64,000 nt of DNA from Amycolatopsis sp. WAC 01376 (GCF_003947415.1 NZ_QHKL01000003.1:186001-250000); one strand, 5' to 3'. Positions 35,691 to 44,845 are shown, numbered from the stretch's first letter. Translations and numbers: made by a program. The notes: generated by a model not told the origin, from the sequence alone.

Positions 35691-36383
35691 TCATGACCAT
35701 CCTTCGCAAGGCTTCAGCTTGCCTTCGTGTGTCCGGGTCCACCGCTGTCCGTTGCTGTCAGAGAAATGCACCTCCAGCCAGCCGAACGGAACGATGTTGC
35801 GGGCGGCGCTCTCCCCGACCTTAGACAGCAACGTCTGGCCCCCCGGGACCCTGATGAGTGCCTCCCGCCCCAGGTGGTCCTCGGCCAGGTCACTGATGTA
35901 CCTCGTTAGGTACTCCGTTGCGTAGAGGTGCACGTATGGTTCGGGCTGCGGACCGACGGTGTCGATCCTGATTACCGACTTCATGCGGGCTGGTGACCCC
36001 TTGTCCAAGTTGGCTGTGAGTTTCCCCGGATGCGGGAAGTCGAAGCCCAGCTGAACCTCGTACATGGGTAGCGGGCCAGTGTTGGCCACCATGACCTTCG
36101 GTGCCAGGAGATCTTCGCGATCGATCCACGCCCCGAACTTCGAGGCAAGGTCTTGCTCGGCCTTCTCGCGATACTGAGCGTCGGACTTCTGCCACCCCAC
36201 GACGGCGATCCAAACGGCAACCGCCGCAGCCGCAATGCTGCCGATTCCGCCGACCCACTGGCCCCAGGCGGCCCACCAATCGGTGCCCTTCTTGAAGGCG
36301 ATGCTGAACGCGGTCAGCGTGATCATTCCAATGATCGCCGCAGTGCCAGCAGCTCCCGCCCAACGGCGCCAGTTGTCATTCAC
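35691..36383 (-). CDS. Two-helix membrane protein of unknown function
   Basis: 230 aa. Seen: two N-terminal membrane helices (AAIIGMITLTAFSIAF and GGIGSIAAAAVAVWIAVVGW), then a cytoplasmic or external beta-rich domain of about 160 residues. No family recognised. GTG 36383 gives the protein a natural N-terminus (MNDNWRRWAG); ATG 36419 is an alternative, and the much longer open frame to 37328 is antisense to the glycosyltransferase gene. It may alter the host envelope, for example superinfection exclusion (guess). Confidence 0.6.
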   Translation of the reverse strand: MNDNWRRWAGAAGTAAIIGMITLTAFSIAFKKGTDWWAAWGQWVGGIGSIAAAAVAVWIAVVGWQKSDAQYREKAEQDLASKFGAWIDREDLLAPKVMVANTGPLPMYEVQLGFDFPHPGKLTANLDKGSPARMKSVIRIDTVGPQPEPYVHLYATEYLTRYISDLAEDHLGREALIRVPGGQTLLSKVGESAARNIVPFGWLEVHFSDSNGQRWTRTHEGKLKPCEGWS

Positions 36384-36437
36384 CGGGCGAGTATGCCGCC
36401 CCTCGATGCGAACGCGCATGAACGACAAGGGGGCGAC

Positions 36438-37448
36438 ATGAAGATCTTTTACTGGCTCGCCGACTACTCCGGCTGCGGCTTCTACCGCGCCCTGCTGCCC
36501 GGCTCCGAGCTGGCGAACCGCGGCCATGACGTCATGGCCGACGGCCGCGTGGTCCCCGCCGAGGTGCACGCCGGGGAATGCGATGTGGTCGTCGGGCAGC
36601 GGGTGTGCAACGAGGCGGCCTCGGTCACCTGGCAGAAGCTCGCCCGCGCAGGCCACACGAAGCTCGTCTTCGAGACCGATGACCTGCTGTCCGCCGTGGA
36701 CCCGTCCAACCGGCAGGCCGCCGGGTTCTACGACAGCGAGACTGTCGAGCGATACCACCAGAACATGGCCGTGGCCGACGTGATCACGGTGACCACGGAC
36801 CGGCTGGCCGACTACGCGTGCTCGATCAACGCCACCGCCGCGATCCACGTGCTGCCCAACCAGGTGCCTGGCTGGCTGCTTGACCACGAGAAGCCTGCTA
36901 CCCCGGACCCGGAGCTGCTGACGATCGGTTGGCGCGGCGGGCTGTCGCACAACCGTGACTTCGGCGAGCTGGCCCGGCCGCTGCGTGCCTTCCTTCAGCA
37001 CCCGGCGCACCGAGGCCGCGTCGAGTTCCACGCGATGGGCGCCGACTACACGTCCCGGGTGGCCAGCAACCACGGCCGCACCCGGTGGACCGGCTGGCAC
37101 GAAGCAGTCGGCGACTTCCTGCGCGCCGTCGACTTCGGCCTGGCCGTGATCCCGCTGCGGCCGTCGATCTTTAACGAGGCGAAGAGCGACCTGGCGCTGG
37201 TGGAGATGTCCGCGCTCGGCATCCCCTCCATCGTCTCCGGCTGGCACGGGTCGCCGTACCGCGTGCTCAAGGGCTACGCCGACCCGGTCGCGCACCTGGC
37301 CAGCAAGGCCAGCGATTGGACCGAGCACCTGCGGTACCTCGTCGACAACCCCGAGGCGCGCGAGCAGCTCGGGAAAGAGGCTCGGGAGTGGGCCGCCGGC
37401 CGAACCATCGAGGCGAACGTAGGTCTGTGGGAGTCGGCTTACAGCTGA
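36438..37448 (+). CDS. GT-B glycosyltransferase, phage-encoded
   Basis: 336 aa with two Rossmann-like halves. Seen: MKIFYWLADYSGCGFYR...LPGSELANRGHDV at the start, KLVFETDDLL in the middle, TIGWRGGLSHNRDF opening the second half, and FNEAKSDLALVEMSALGIPSIVS, the E-x7-E nucleotide-sugar region of GT4 enzymes. AAGGGGG precedes ATG 36438. It may decorate virion proteins or host wall polymer. The second glycosyltransferase lies 250 bp downstream. Confidence 0.82.
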   Translation: MKIFYWLADYSGCGFYRALLPGSELANRGHDVMADGRVVPAEVHAGECDVVVGQRVCNEAASVTWQKLARAGHTKLVFETDDLLSAVDPSNRQAAGFYDSETVERYHQNMAVADVITVTTDRLADYACSINATAAIHVLPNQVPGWLLDHEKPATPDPELLTIGWRGGLSHNRDFGELARPLRAFLQHPAHRGRVEFHAMGADYTSRVASNHGRTRWTGWHEAVGDFLRAVDFGLAVIPLRPSIFNEAKSDLALVEMSALGIPSIVSGWHGSPYRVLKGYADPVAHLASKASDWTEHLRYLVDNPEAREQLGKEAREWAAGRTIEANVGLWESAYS

Positions 37449-37513
37449 GTTATGTGTAACGAACCGACATACGTTGGGGTCAAGTTACGGCCTAGCGGTC
37501 TTACCGTCCCCGT

Positions 37514-37657
37514 ATGGATATCTGCCCGAAGTGCCGAGAAGGCGAAATCGTCTGGCTGCGTATGGATGTGCCCGGAGGCGGCTGGTGGCATTGCAGTGCC
37601 TGCCAGAGCCAGTTCACCAAGGTCGCGCCCGGCAACTACGTGGAATTGAAGGACTAG
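37514..37657 (+). CDS. 47-aa zinc-ribbon protein
   Basis: A short frame (MDICPKCREGEIVWLRM...) with two CxxC pairs, CPKC at residues 4-7 and CSAC at about 27-30, the plain pattern of a zinc ribbon. It ends 45 bp before the second glycosyltransferase. The ribosome site is weak. The cysteine pattern makes it believable despite its size; partner unknown. Confidence 0.6.
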   Translation: MDICPKCREGEIVWLRMDVPGGGWWHCSACQSQFTKVAPGNYVELKD

Positions 37658-37664
37658 CCAATAA

Positions 37665-37700
37665 GCCCGTCCTCCAGCTCTTCAGAATTGGAGGACGGGC
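37665..37700 (+). promoter_or_regulatory. Hairpin that hides the ribosome binding site of the next gene
   Basis: GCCCGTCCTCCA (37665-37676) pairs perfectly with TGGAGGACGGGC (37689-37700), 12 bp, 12-nt loop. The right arm contains the GGAGG ribosome site, and the ATG of the glycosyltransferase is at 37703. Folding would block translation; there is no T-run, so a terminator fits less well. Confidence 0.6.
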
Positions 37701-37702
37701 GT

Positions 37703-38353
37703 ATGGCGGTCGCAGTCATCGTGCCCTGGGGTACCGACAACGGGCCGCGCGAACGCGTGTGGACGAAGGTCCGCGCCCTGTGGGAGAAGAGCGGCTGCGA
37801 CCTGATCGTGGCCGCCGACCCGCTGTTCACCCTGCGCGGCAAGTTCGCCGTAGGCCGGGCGATCAACCAGGCTGTGCGGCTCGCCCCGGCCGGGTACGAC
37901 CGGTTCGTGTGCTTCGGCGCGGACATGCTGCCGTGCACCACGACAGTTCGATGGGCGGCCGCCGAGCTGGACCGTCAGCCGTGGACGCTGCTGTTCGACC
38001 GAGGTGTGGGCTTGTCCGAAGAGGACACAGCACGCTGGATCGAGGGCGGTGGCGGACACGTCGCCGCCGGGTTCGGCGAACGGTTCGCCTCGCCGTGCGT
38101 CGGCCCGATCGCTTTCACCCGCGCGACGTTCGAGAAGGTCGGCGGCTTCGACGAGCGGTACGAGGGCTGGGCCTACGAGGACGTCGACCTCTGGTACCGG
38201 CTCCAGCGGGACGTCCCGCGCGCAGCGCCACAGACATACCCCGGCACGCCGCTGATCCAGTTCTGGCACCCGGAGACGCACCACGACCTGTCGCAGGAGA
38301 ACCCGAATGTTCGGCTGTTCCACGACACGTGGCTGGTGCGCTCGGGCAAATGA
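37703..38353 (+). CDS. GT-A glycosyltransferase, phage-encoded
   Basis: 216 aa. Seen: VAVIVPWGTDNG at the start, CFGADMLPCTT (DxD-like position), and GGFDERYEGWAYEDVDLWYRL near the C-terminus, the acceptor-side motif of galactosyltransferase/GT2-GT27 enzymes. The histidine in FWHPETHHD is a usual metal ligand. ATG 37703 is preceded by GAGGACGGGC inside a hairpin. Together with the GT-B enzyme it could build a short glycan on a virion or host component. Confidence 0.82.
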   Translation: MAVAVIVPWGTDNGPRERVWTKVRALWEKSGCDLIVAADPLFTLRGKFAVGRAINQAVRLAPAGYDRFVCFGADMLPCTTTVRWAAAELDRQPWTLLFDRGVGLSEEDTARWIEGGGGHVAAGFGERFASPCVGPIAFTRATFEKVGGFDERYEGWAYEDVDLWYRLQRDVPRAAPQTYPGTPLIQFWHPETHHDLSQENPNVRLFHDTWLVRSGK

Positions 38354-38551
38354 TCACGGTTGTCCTGGCGTCTTCCTTTTGACTGTCGCCACACCGCCCT
38401 TCGTGGCTGACGACCAGCTGCCGGGCGCGAAAATGCCCAGGACCGTGCCGCCGGAACCTCTGACGGACAGATGTCCCTCGTTGTGCACGTCAACGTCCGT
38501 GCCCGCTTCGAAGGTGTGTGTCGCGTTCCCAGTGTGAACTTCCACAGACAT
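38354..38551 (-). CDS. Small hypothetical protein
   Basis: 65 aa (MSVEVHTGNATHTFEAGTDV...), beta-rich and with no membrane helix. AAAGGAGTG precedes ATG 38551. No family recognised. It and the next small minus-strand gene lie between the glycosyltransferases and the large terminase gene, opposite to the late direction. Confidence 0.55.
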   Translation of the reverse strand: MSVEVHTGNATHTFEAGTDVDVHNEGHLSVRGSGGTVLGIFAPGSWSSATKGGVATVKRKTPGQP

Positions 38552-38689
38552 GTGATCACTCCTTTGTGGGTGCACGTAAGTCGTCGATCTTGCTTCGTCT
38601 GTTACGACAAATCCTCGCCATGAGGCTCCCCTGCGGAGCGGGGGAGCGCCGTCGGCCCAGGCTCGCGCACGAGCGGGGCGTGGAGCGGC

Positions 38690-38726
38690 CCGCCGTCCGG
38701 GCGGCTGTGGGCTGCCCGGACGGCGG
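38690..38726 (-). terminator. Stem-loop after the 50-aa membrane protein gene
   Basis: CCGCCGTCCGGGC at 38690-38702 pairs perfectly with 38714-38726 (13 bp, 11-nt loop). It starts 7 bp beyond the stop of the minus-strand gene at 38734. A weaker 7-bp hairpin (GCTCCCC, 38625-38631 with 38641-38647) follows. Confidence 0.6.
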
Positions 38727-38733
38727 ATATCCT

Positions 38734-38886
38734 TCACTCCTCCGCGTTGGTGACGATCACGGCGACGAGGATGGTCGCCACGCCCATGAACGCGATCGCG
38801 TTCTCGGGGTAAGACCTGCCGATGATGAACCCGACGGTGGAGATGTAGCTGGCGATGATCGCCAGGCCGATCCTGTTGTCCGACAT
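38734..38886 (-). CDS. 50-aa membrane protein
   Basis: Starts MSDNRIGLAIIASYISTVGF and has two hydrophobic segments (IGLAIIASYISTVGFIIG and IAFMGVATILVAVIVT) joined by a short SYPENA turn. GGAG precedes the ATG at good distance. Too small for the usual holin sets and far from the endolysin; it may be an exclusion or regulatory membrane peptide (guess). Confidence 0.55.
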   Translation of the reverse strand: MSDNRIGLAIIASYISTVGFIIGRSYPENAIAFMGVATILVAVIVTNAEE

Positions 38887-39039
38887 TGCTGCTCCTGAGT
38901 GAGCCGAGCCGGGCGCTGAGCGCCGCAGGAGCGTTGCCCGCTTCTGCGCGTATTGGCTGCTGAGAAGCGCGGTTCGACAGGACTACGGAATTTCGGCCAA
39001 TCACTGTGGCGTTCCGCACAGGGCATGGGCAGGTGAGCG

Positions 39040-40545
39040 ATGTTCGATCTCGACGCTCACCTGGCCAGCCTCGACGAGAGGCTGCTGGCGCTGCCCGAGG
39101 GCCGCCGTGTCCTGACCGAGATGGACCCGCTGCTGTTCGCCGTGCTCTACCTCCCGCACCACCTGCGGGCACAGGAGACCGGCGAGAACATCACGTTCAG
39201 CGAAGCCCACCTCGAATGGTGCGAGCTGGCCCAGCGCTACGTCGCGCCGATCACCGCCTTCGAACCAGGCGCCCTGCGGGACGCGATCATCGCCCCACGC
39301 GGACTCGGCAAGAGCACCTGGTGGTTCTTGATCATCCCGATGTGGCTCGCCGCGCACGGGCACCGCAAGTTCATCGCTGCCTTCGCGAACAGCGACACGC
39401 AGGCCACCGACCACCTCGGCAGCTTCAAACGCGAATTGGAGAACAACGCGCTGCTGCGGTCGGACTTCCCGAAGCTGTGCACTCCGGCCCGGCGCCCCTC
39501 GGGCACCACAGTGTCGGATTCGCAGCACATGTACGTCGCCGCCTCGGGGTTCGTGTTCACCGCGCGCGGTATCGACTCGCAGGTGCTCGGCTTGAAGATC
39601 GGCACTCGGCGGCCGGATCACCTGATCCTGGACGACGTCGAGGGCACCGAAGGCAACTACAGCCCGACGCAGAAGGAATCCCGGCTCAAGACGATCACGT
39701 CGGGCATTCTGCCGATGAACAACCTCGCCTCGGTGACGATGGCGGGCACCGTCGCCATCCCCGGCGCGATCATCGACGACATCGCGGCGAAGCAGCGCGG
39801 CGAGCAGTACCCGGACTACGTCGACGACGAGCGGTTCATCCCGCGCTACTACGACGTCATCCAGACCGGCGAGGACGGCACCGAGCGCAGCCTGTGGCCC
39901 GAGCGCTGGACGATGGCGTGGATCAACACGGTCCGCCACACGCGCTCGTTCCAGTCGCAGATGCGCAACGACCCGATGGCCGCGGACACCGCGTTCTGGT
40001 CCGGTGACGACTTCGTCTACCGCGCGGATCTGCCGATCGTGCGGCAGCTGCTGTCGATCGACCCGGCCGTGACGACCAAGGCGAAGAGCGACTTCACCGC
40101 CTTGGCGGTGATCGGCGCGACGCTGCCGGGCCCGGACCGCGTGTGCGTGGTCCGGTTCGCCCAGCAGGTGAAGATCCCGCCGGGGGAGAAGCTGCGCCTG
40201 CGCGTGCTGGAGATCTTGAACGAATACCCGGATATCACGGGCGTCGTCGTCGAGACGAACCAGGGCGGCGATACGTGGCTGGCGATCCTGCACGACTTGC
40301 CGGTCCAGGTCCGCACCGTCCACCAGGACCGGCCGAAGGAAGTCCGCGCCGGATCGCTGCTGGCGAAATACCAGCGCGGCCGCGTCTTCCATGAGAAACG
40401 CTTGCACCGCCTCGAAGCCCAGATGTTGAAGTTCCCGCTCGACGCGCACGACGACCTCGTCGACGCCGTCGGCACCGGGGTCGAGGTGTTCCTGAAAACC
40501 GATGCCCCGCCGCAGCGGGCAAGCGCACGTGAGGGGGCTGCCTGA
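39040..40545 (+). CDS. terL: Terminase large subunit
   Basis: 501 aa; packages DNA into the prohead. Seen: ATPase P-loop PRGLGKST near residue 86, Walker B HLILDDVEG near 194, and RNase H-like nuclease acids in SIDPAVTT near 339, VVETNQGG and DAHDDLVDAV near 467. GGGCAGGTGAG precedes ATG 39040. It starts the rightward structural operon, and its stop overlaps the portal start (TGATG). Confidence 0.93.
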   Translation: MFDLDAHLASLDERLLALPEGRRVLTEMDPLLFAVLYLPHHLRAQETGENITFSEAHLEWCELAQRYVAPITAFEPGALRDAIIAPRGLGKSTWWFLIIPMWLAAHGHRKFIAAFANSDTQATDHLGSFKRELENNALLRSDFPKLCTPARRPSGTTVSDSQHMYVAASGFVFTARGIDSQVLGLKIGTRRPDHLILDDVEGTEGNYSPTQKESRLKTITSGILPMNNLASVTMAGTVAIPGAIIDDIAAKQRGEQYPDYVDDERFIPRYYDVIQTGEDGTERSLWPERWTMAWINTVRHTRSFQSQMRNDPMAADTAFWSGDDFVYRADLPIVRQLLSIDPAVTTKAKSDFTALAVIGATLPGPDRVCVVRFAQQVKIPPGEKLRLRVLEILNEYPDITGVVVETNQGGDTWLAILHDLPVQVRTVHQDRPKEVRAGSLLAKYQRGRVFHEKRLHRLEAQMLKFPLDAHDDLVDAVGTGVEVFLKTDAPPQRASAREGAA

Positions 40546-42065
40546 TGTCAGATCTTGACGACGCCCTGGAGGCGATGCGCGGCGCAGAGGACGGCTACGA
40601 CACGGCGAAGGCGTACAGCGACGGTCCGGTGGAAGAGGTGTTCACCTCCCGCCGGGTGCGGCGTCTGCTGCGCAACCAGGGCGTCAGCTTCGAGACCCTG
40701 ATGGGCGACGTCGTGATCGACGCCGTGGCCGACAAGCTCACGATCGAGGCAATCACCAGCGACACCGAGCCGCGCACGAAGCTGATCGCCGACGTCGACG
40801 AGGCGAACAATATGGCGCTGGTTCGGCCGGCGGTGATGCGCCGGGCGCTCCAGCTCGGTGACTCGTATCTGTCCGCCTGGCCCGTGCTCGACGCGGCAGG
40901 CGAGCCGGTACCGGGCAAGGTGCTGATCTCGGTGCACTCGCCGAAGGCGATGCGGGTGCTGTACGACGAGGACCAGCCGGGCACGCCGCGTGTCGCGATC
41001 CAGAAGTGGACCGTGAAGACGCCACTGGGTGCGAAGCGCGTTCGTGTGGATCTGCTGTACGACGACCGGATCGAGCACTACATCTCGCAGGGCGCGCGGT
41101 CGAGCCGGGCGGGCGACTTCAAACCGTACGAGGCCGACGACCGCGACGCTGTCGAGGAGAACCCCTACGGCTTCCCGGTGTTCCACTTCCATGGCACCGG
41201 CTTGCCGGGTGAATACGGCACGCCGGAGCACAAGTGCTTCATCGGTACGCAAAACAAGCTGCTAAAGCTTGAGATCAGCCACATGGCGGGCGTGGACTTC
41301 AACACGCTCCCGCAGCGGCTTGGCCTGCGTGACGCCGGAACGCCCGGCCCGTCGCCGGTCGACGACCTCGACGAGGATGAGTTCCTCGCCAGCCCGGACG
41401 GCCAGCGCACCAGCTCGACGACCGGTGACCGGAAGTCGAAGCTCTCCAGCGAACCCGGCTCGTTTTGGGACCTGGAGGGCTATCGCGACGTCAAGCAGCT
41501 GGAGCCGACCACCGCGGCCGTGTTCCTCGACCCTCGCGCGGCGTACCTGCGTGAAGGCTCGGTGGTGTCGAAGACGCCGCTGCACCTGTTCGACCGCACC
41601 GGTCAGATCCCCAGCGGCGAGTCGCTAAAAACAGCGAACGAACCGCTGGACAACAAATCTGGCCGCCGGAAGACGGCGTTCGATCCGACGTGGCGGGCGT
41701 TCTACCGGTTCGTTCTCAAGATCCTCGGCCACGACGACGCGCCGGTGACACTGGCGTGGGCGCCGATCGAGTCGACGGACGAGACCACGAAGCTGGCACA
41801 GGCCAAGCAGAAGCAGGAAATCGGCGTCCCGGTCGATCAGTCGCTGACAGAGCTGGGCTACAAGCCCGACGACGTGAAGCGGTGGATGGAAGACGGCGAC
41901 GGCGGCCTTCCGCAGCGGATCGCGTTGCTGGCCCAGCTCGGCGACGCGGTCGGCGACTTCGCCTCGGCTGTCGCGGCCGGGCTGATGGACCAGGCGACGG
42001 TTCAGCAGGTGATCGCGAAGCTGGTCGGCGACGTGACGGGCCCGGACGATGACGGCTCCGGCTAG
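40545..42065 (+). CDS. Portal protein
   Basis: 506 aa, at the usual place after the large terminase. Seen: RRVRRLLRNQGVSFETLMGDVVIDAVADKL, in two parts, resembling actinophage SPP1-gp6-like portals, and a C-terminal helical region (QKQEIGVPVDQSLTELGY) as in the portal's crown/clip. It forms the 12-mer ring at the prohead vertex. The MuF-like gene overlaps its end by 17 bp. Confidence 0.9.
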   Translation: MSDLDDALEAMRGAEDGYDTAKAYSDGPVEEVFTSRRVRRLLRNQGVSFETLMGDVVIDAVADKLTIEAITSDTEPRTKLIADVDEANNMALVRPAVMRRALQLGDSYLSAWPVLDAAGEPVPGKVLISVHSPKAMRVLYDEDQPGTPRVAIQKWTVKTPLGAKRVRVDLLYDDRIEHYISQGARSSRAGDFKPYEADDRDAVEENPYGFPVFHFHGTGLPGEYGTPEHKCFIGTQNKLLKLEISHMAGVDFNTLPQRLGLRDAGTPGPSPVDDLDEDEFLASPDGQRTSSTTGDRKSKLSSEPGSFWDLEGYRDVKQLEPTTAAVFLDPRAAYLREGSVVSKTPLHLFDRTGQIPSGESLKTANEPLDNKSGRRKTAFDPTWRAFYRFVLKILGHDDAPVTLAWAPIESTDETTKLAQAKQKQEIGVPVDQSLTELGYKPDDVKRWMEDGDGGLPQRIALLAQLGDAVGDFASAVAAGLMDQATVQQVIAKLVGDVTGPDDDGSG

Positions 42066-43200
42066 CGTCATCCCGGCGGTCATCGTCGAGCACGACGGCG
42101 AAGCCCTGACGCTGGAGGACGCGGCCGTTCTGGCCGCTGCCTGGCCGGTGCGTGAGGCGTTGAAGGCAGCTCTTTCGTGGGCGCACGTGGCTTGGTCGAA
42201 GCGATTCGGCGCGCCGCGCGGGCTGCGGTCCGGCGAAGAGTTCGACGCGTACACCGCCGAGGTGGCCGCCCGTCTCCGTGCCGTGGAGATCGACCCGGCG
42301 CCCGTGCTGCTCGACTTCGCGCAGCGGGCCCGGGTGCTCGGCGTCTCGCAGGGCCTGATCGAGGCGGGTGCTCCACAGCAAAATCTCGAGGTTTGGCTTC
42401 GCGAGGAGACACGACGGCACATTGACGAAGCCACGACGTCGGCGCGGGCGAAGCTGGCACAAGCGGCTGACCTCGTCGAGGCGTTGAACCGCGGCAGCTT
42501 CAAGACGATCAACCGGCAACTGGCCGTCGCCGACCAGGCCGGGAACCTCGTCGAGCGGGCCGCGCGCACGGTCACGAACGCTGAGCTGAACGAGGGCCTG
42601 GCCGACGCCGCCAAGCACATCGGCGGCCGCCTGCTGTGGATCGCCGAGCGGGATGCCTGCGTGGCGTGCCTCGCGTTGTCCGGCCAGGTCGTCGAGCCCG
42701 GCGACGTCTTCGACTGGCGGCTGACCTTCGGTGCCAAGGCGTACCAGCCGAAGGACTACAACACCGCCGGTGAACTCGTCGACATCGAGCTGGAGCGGCC
42801 GCCCCGGCATCCGTACTGCCGGTGCCGGGTCTCGCCCTGGCTCGGCCACGACGAGGCCACCGCGCGAGCCGTGACCCACGACTGGGCGCAGGCGATCAAG
42901 GACGCACAGGCGAACGGCGACCAGGCGGCCGTCGACGCGGCGCGCAAAGCGGCTGCGGCAGCCCAGTCCTCTGCCGCGTTCGACCTCCCGGCGGCGCTGC
43001 GGCGCGAGGCCGAGCGGTCGATCCTGCGCGGCGACGCACTGCCGGCCGAATCGGAGAACGTGCGCCTGGCCGCCGCCGACCGGCTGTTGGCCCGGATCGG
43101 GTCCGGCAAGAACTCGCCCGCGCCCTCTGGGTGGCGGGTGCCCGCGTCGGTGAAGACGCGGGCCGAGCGGGCCGTGAAGCGCGGCCGGTTCACCAGATAG
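42049..43200 (+). CDS. MuF-like minor head protein
   Basis: 383 aa. Seen: a helical N-terminal half and the MuF (phage_Mu_F) region with DACVACLALSG near residue 203 and HPYCRCRVSPW near residue 253; the C-x-x-C and H-P-x-C-R-C pattern is the family signature. Minor head proteins of this kind bind the portal and are packaged in small numbers. The last 110 residues are basic and helical. Starts inside the portal gene end. Confidence 0.87.
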   Translation: MTAPASVIPAVIVEHDGEALTLEDAAVLAAAWPVREALKAALSWAHVAWSKRFGAPRGLRSGEEFDAYTAEVAARLRAVEIDPAPVLLDFAQRARVLGVSQGLIEAGAPQQNLEVWLREETRRHIDEATTSARAKLAQAADLVEALNRGSFKTINRQLAVADQAGNLVERAARTVTNAELNEGLADAAKHIGGRLLWIAERDACVACLALSGQVVEPGDVFDWRLTFGAKAYQPKDYNTAGELVDIELERPPRHPYCRCRVSPWLGHDEATARAVTHDWAQAIKDAQANGDQAAVDAARKAAAAAQSSAAFDLPAALRREAERSILRGDALPAESENVRLAAADRLLARIGSGKNSPAPSGWRVPASVKTRAERAVKRGRFTR

Positions 43201-43231
43201 CCCGTGAGGGCAGACACGAGGAGATGCCGAG

Positions 43232-43780
43232 ATGGCTGACGACCCCACCCCTACGCCGGACCCGACGCCCGCAGCCCCACCGGCTCCGGCCTCTGAGCCC
43301 GCTCCGGCCGAGTGGACGCCTCCGACGAAGGCTGAGTACGAGGCGAAGATGGCCGAACTCGCGCGTGTGAACGCCGAGTCCGCTGGCCGCCGCGTCAAGC
43401 TCAAGGAACTGGAGCAGAAGAACGAAACCGACGCCGAGAAGGCCAAGCGCGAAGCGCTTGAGGCCGCGACGGCGCTCTACAAGCCGACGGCGATCAAGGC
43501 GTCGGCGAAGTCGGCGCTGCTGGAAGCCGACGCCAAGACGGAACGCGTGGCCGCGTTGGCTGGCCTGCTCGATGTGTCCAAGCTGGACATCGACGACAAG
43601 GGCGAGATCACAGGCCTGGACGCCGAGGTGAAGCGCGTCAAGGCCGAGTACCCCGAGTTCTTCAAGACCGAGGGCGAAGGCGAGCGGCCGCGTCCCGGCA
43701 AGCTGACTCCCGGCGGCAAGACCACCGCCGCCACCGAGAAGACGGCGGGCGAGATCATCGCCGCCCGCTACGGCGGCTGA
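43232..43780 (+). CDS. Capsid scaffolding protein
   Basis: 182 aa, directly before the major capsid gene. Seen: Pro-rich N-terminus (PTPDPTPAAPPAPAS), a coiled-coil middle (MAELARVNAESAGRRVKLKE and on), and a short basic end with GEIIAARYGG, the typical C-terminal capsid-binding tail. No protease domain seen; it should be released or degraded during maturation. Confidence 0.82.
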   Translation: MADDPTPTPDPTPAAPPAPASEPAPAEWTPPTKAEYEAKMAELARVNAESAGRRVKLKELEQKNETDAEKAKREALEAATALYKPTAIKASAKSALLEADAKTERVAALAGLLDVSKLDIDDKGEITGLDAEVKRVKAEYPEFFKTEGEGERPRPGKLTPGGKTTAATEKTAGEIIAARYGG

Positions 43781-43889
43781 TCCGAGCCCGCCACACCAGA
43801 ACCATGAGCAGCCCGTGAGGGCGTCCAACCGCACCCGTGATGGGAAGCGGTGACTTTCCCTTTAATCCCAACAGAAAAGGAGAGCCATC

Positions 43890-44831
43890 ATGGCTGTCGC
43901 TTTCACCGGGGCGGGCTGGATCCCGATCGAGACCAACCCCGACGTCATCCAGAAGGTCAAGCAGTCCTCGGCGGTGCTCCGCTTCGGCCACCCCGTGCCG
44001 ATGGGCAGCAACACGAAGTACACCCCGCGCTCGGGCGGCGTCGTGATCGGCCGGTGGGCACGCTCCACCTCGGCTCCGGCCGACAGCAGCCCGAACGACT
44101 CCGTGCTGCTCAACACCGACAAGTTCGGCGGCAAGGTCGTCGTGCAGGCCGAGGACATGGAGGACTCGCTGGCGTCCATCGTGGACACCAAGTCGGGCGA
44201 CGCCGGTACCTCGTTCGCGAAGCTGTTCGACAACGTGACCCTCGGGATCACGGCGGCGAAGGGCACCAGCGGGTGGGGCTTCGACTCGCTGTACTACGTC
44301 CTCACCCAGGCCGACGCGACCACCGGCTACACCGCGAACGCGAACCTGACGCTGGCGGGCACGGGCGGGATCACCTACGACAACCTGTCGGCGTCGCTCG
44401 GCCTGTACGAAGTCGGCGACTTCTTCGACGAGGCCGAGACCGTGGTGATCGCGCACCCGTCGTTCAAGCAGGTGCTGCGCGGGATCAAGGACAGCACCGG
44501 TGCCCCGATCCTGAACGAGTCGACCGCGGGCGTTGCCGGTGGTGGCCAGGGCGGCACGCCGAAACTGTTCGGCTACGACCTCCAGTGGTCGATGGGCGCC
44601 AAGACGTCCGCCGCTGGCTCGGCCACCCCGACTGGTTTCCCGTTCATCGTGTTCGGTAACCGGCAGTTCCTTCAGGTCGGTCACCGCACCGGCGGTGAGC
44701 TGGCGGTCAACTTCCAGGACACCGACACCGGAATCGGCGTCGACACCGACGAGAACCTGCTGTACTTCCGTGCCCGCAAGGCCTTCGCGGTCGGCGCGCC
44801 CGGCGCGTTCTCGATGCTGGTGAAGAACTGA
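43890..44831 (+). CDS. Major capsid protein (HK97 fold)
   Basis: 313 aa. Seen: GWIPIETNPDVIQKVKQSSAV at the start, a long E-loop region (SAPADSSPNDSVL), and spine/A-domain elements DNLSASLGLYEVGDFFDEAE and AHPSFKQVLRGIKD, as in the phage major capsid family. AAAAGGAGAG gives a strong ribosome site. A terminator-like hairpin follows, fitting its high expression. Confidence 0.9.
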   Translation: MAVAFTGAGWIPIETNPDVIQKVKQSSAVLRFGHPVPMGSNTKYTPRSGGVVIGRWARSTSAPADSSPNDSVLLNTDKFGGKVVVQAEDMEDSLASIVDTKSGDAGTSFAKLFDNVTLGITAAKGTSGWGFDSLYYVLTQADATTGYTANANLTLAGTGGITYDNLSASLGLYEVGDFFDEAETVVIAHPSFKQVLRGIKDSTGAPILNESTAGVAGGGQGGTPKLFGYDLQWSMGAKTSAAGSATPTGFPFIVFGNRQFLQVGHRTGGELAVNFQDTDTGIGVDTDENLLYFRARKAFAVGAPGAFSMLVKN

Positions 44832-44845
44832 CCGAGGCCGTGATG

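Noticed and set aside
36384-37328. N-terminal extension of the minus-strand membrane protein frame
   Set aside because: It lies antisense to a convincing glycosyltransferase gene; the protein is complete from 36383.
38552-39172. Long upstream extension of the 65-aa minus-strand protein
   Set aside because: The extension is Arg/Pro-rich antisense translation across hairpins and the terminase start; a good ribosome site precedes ATG 38551.
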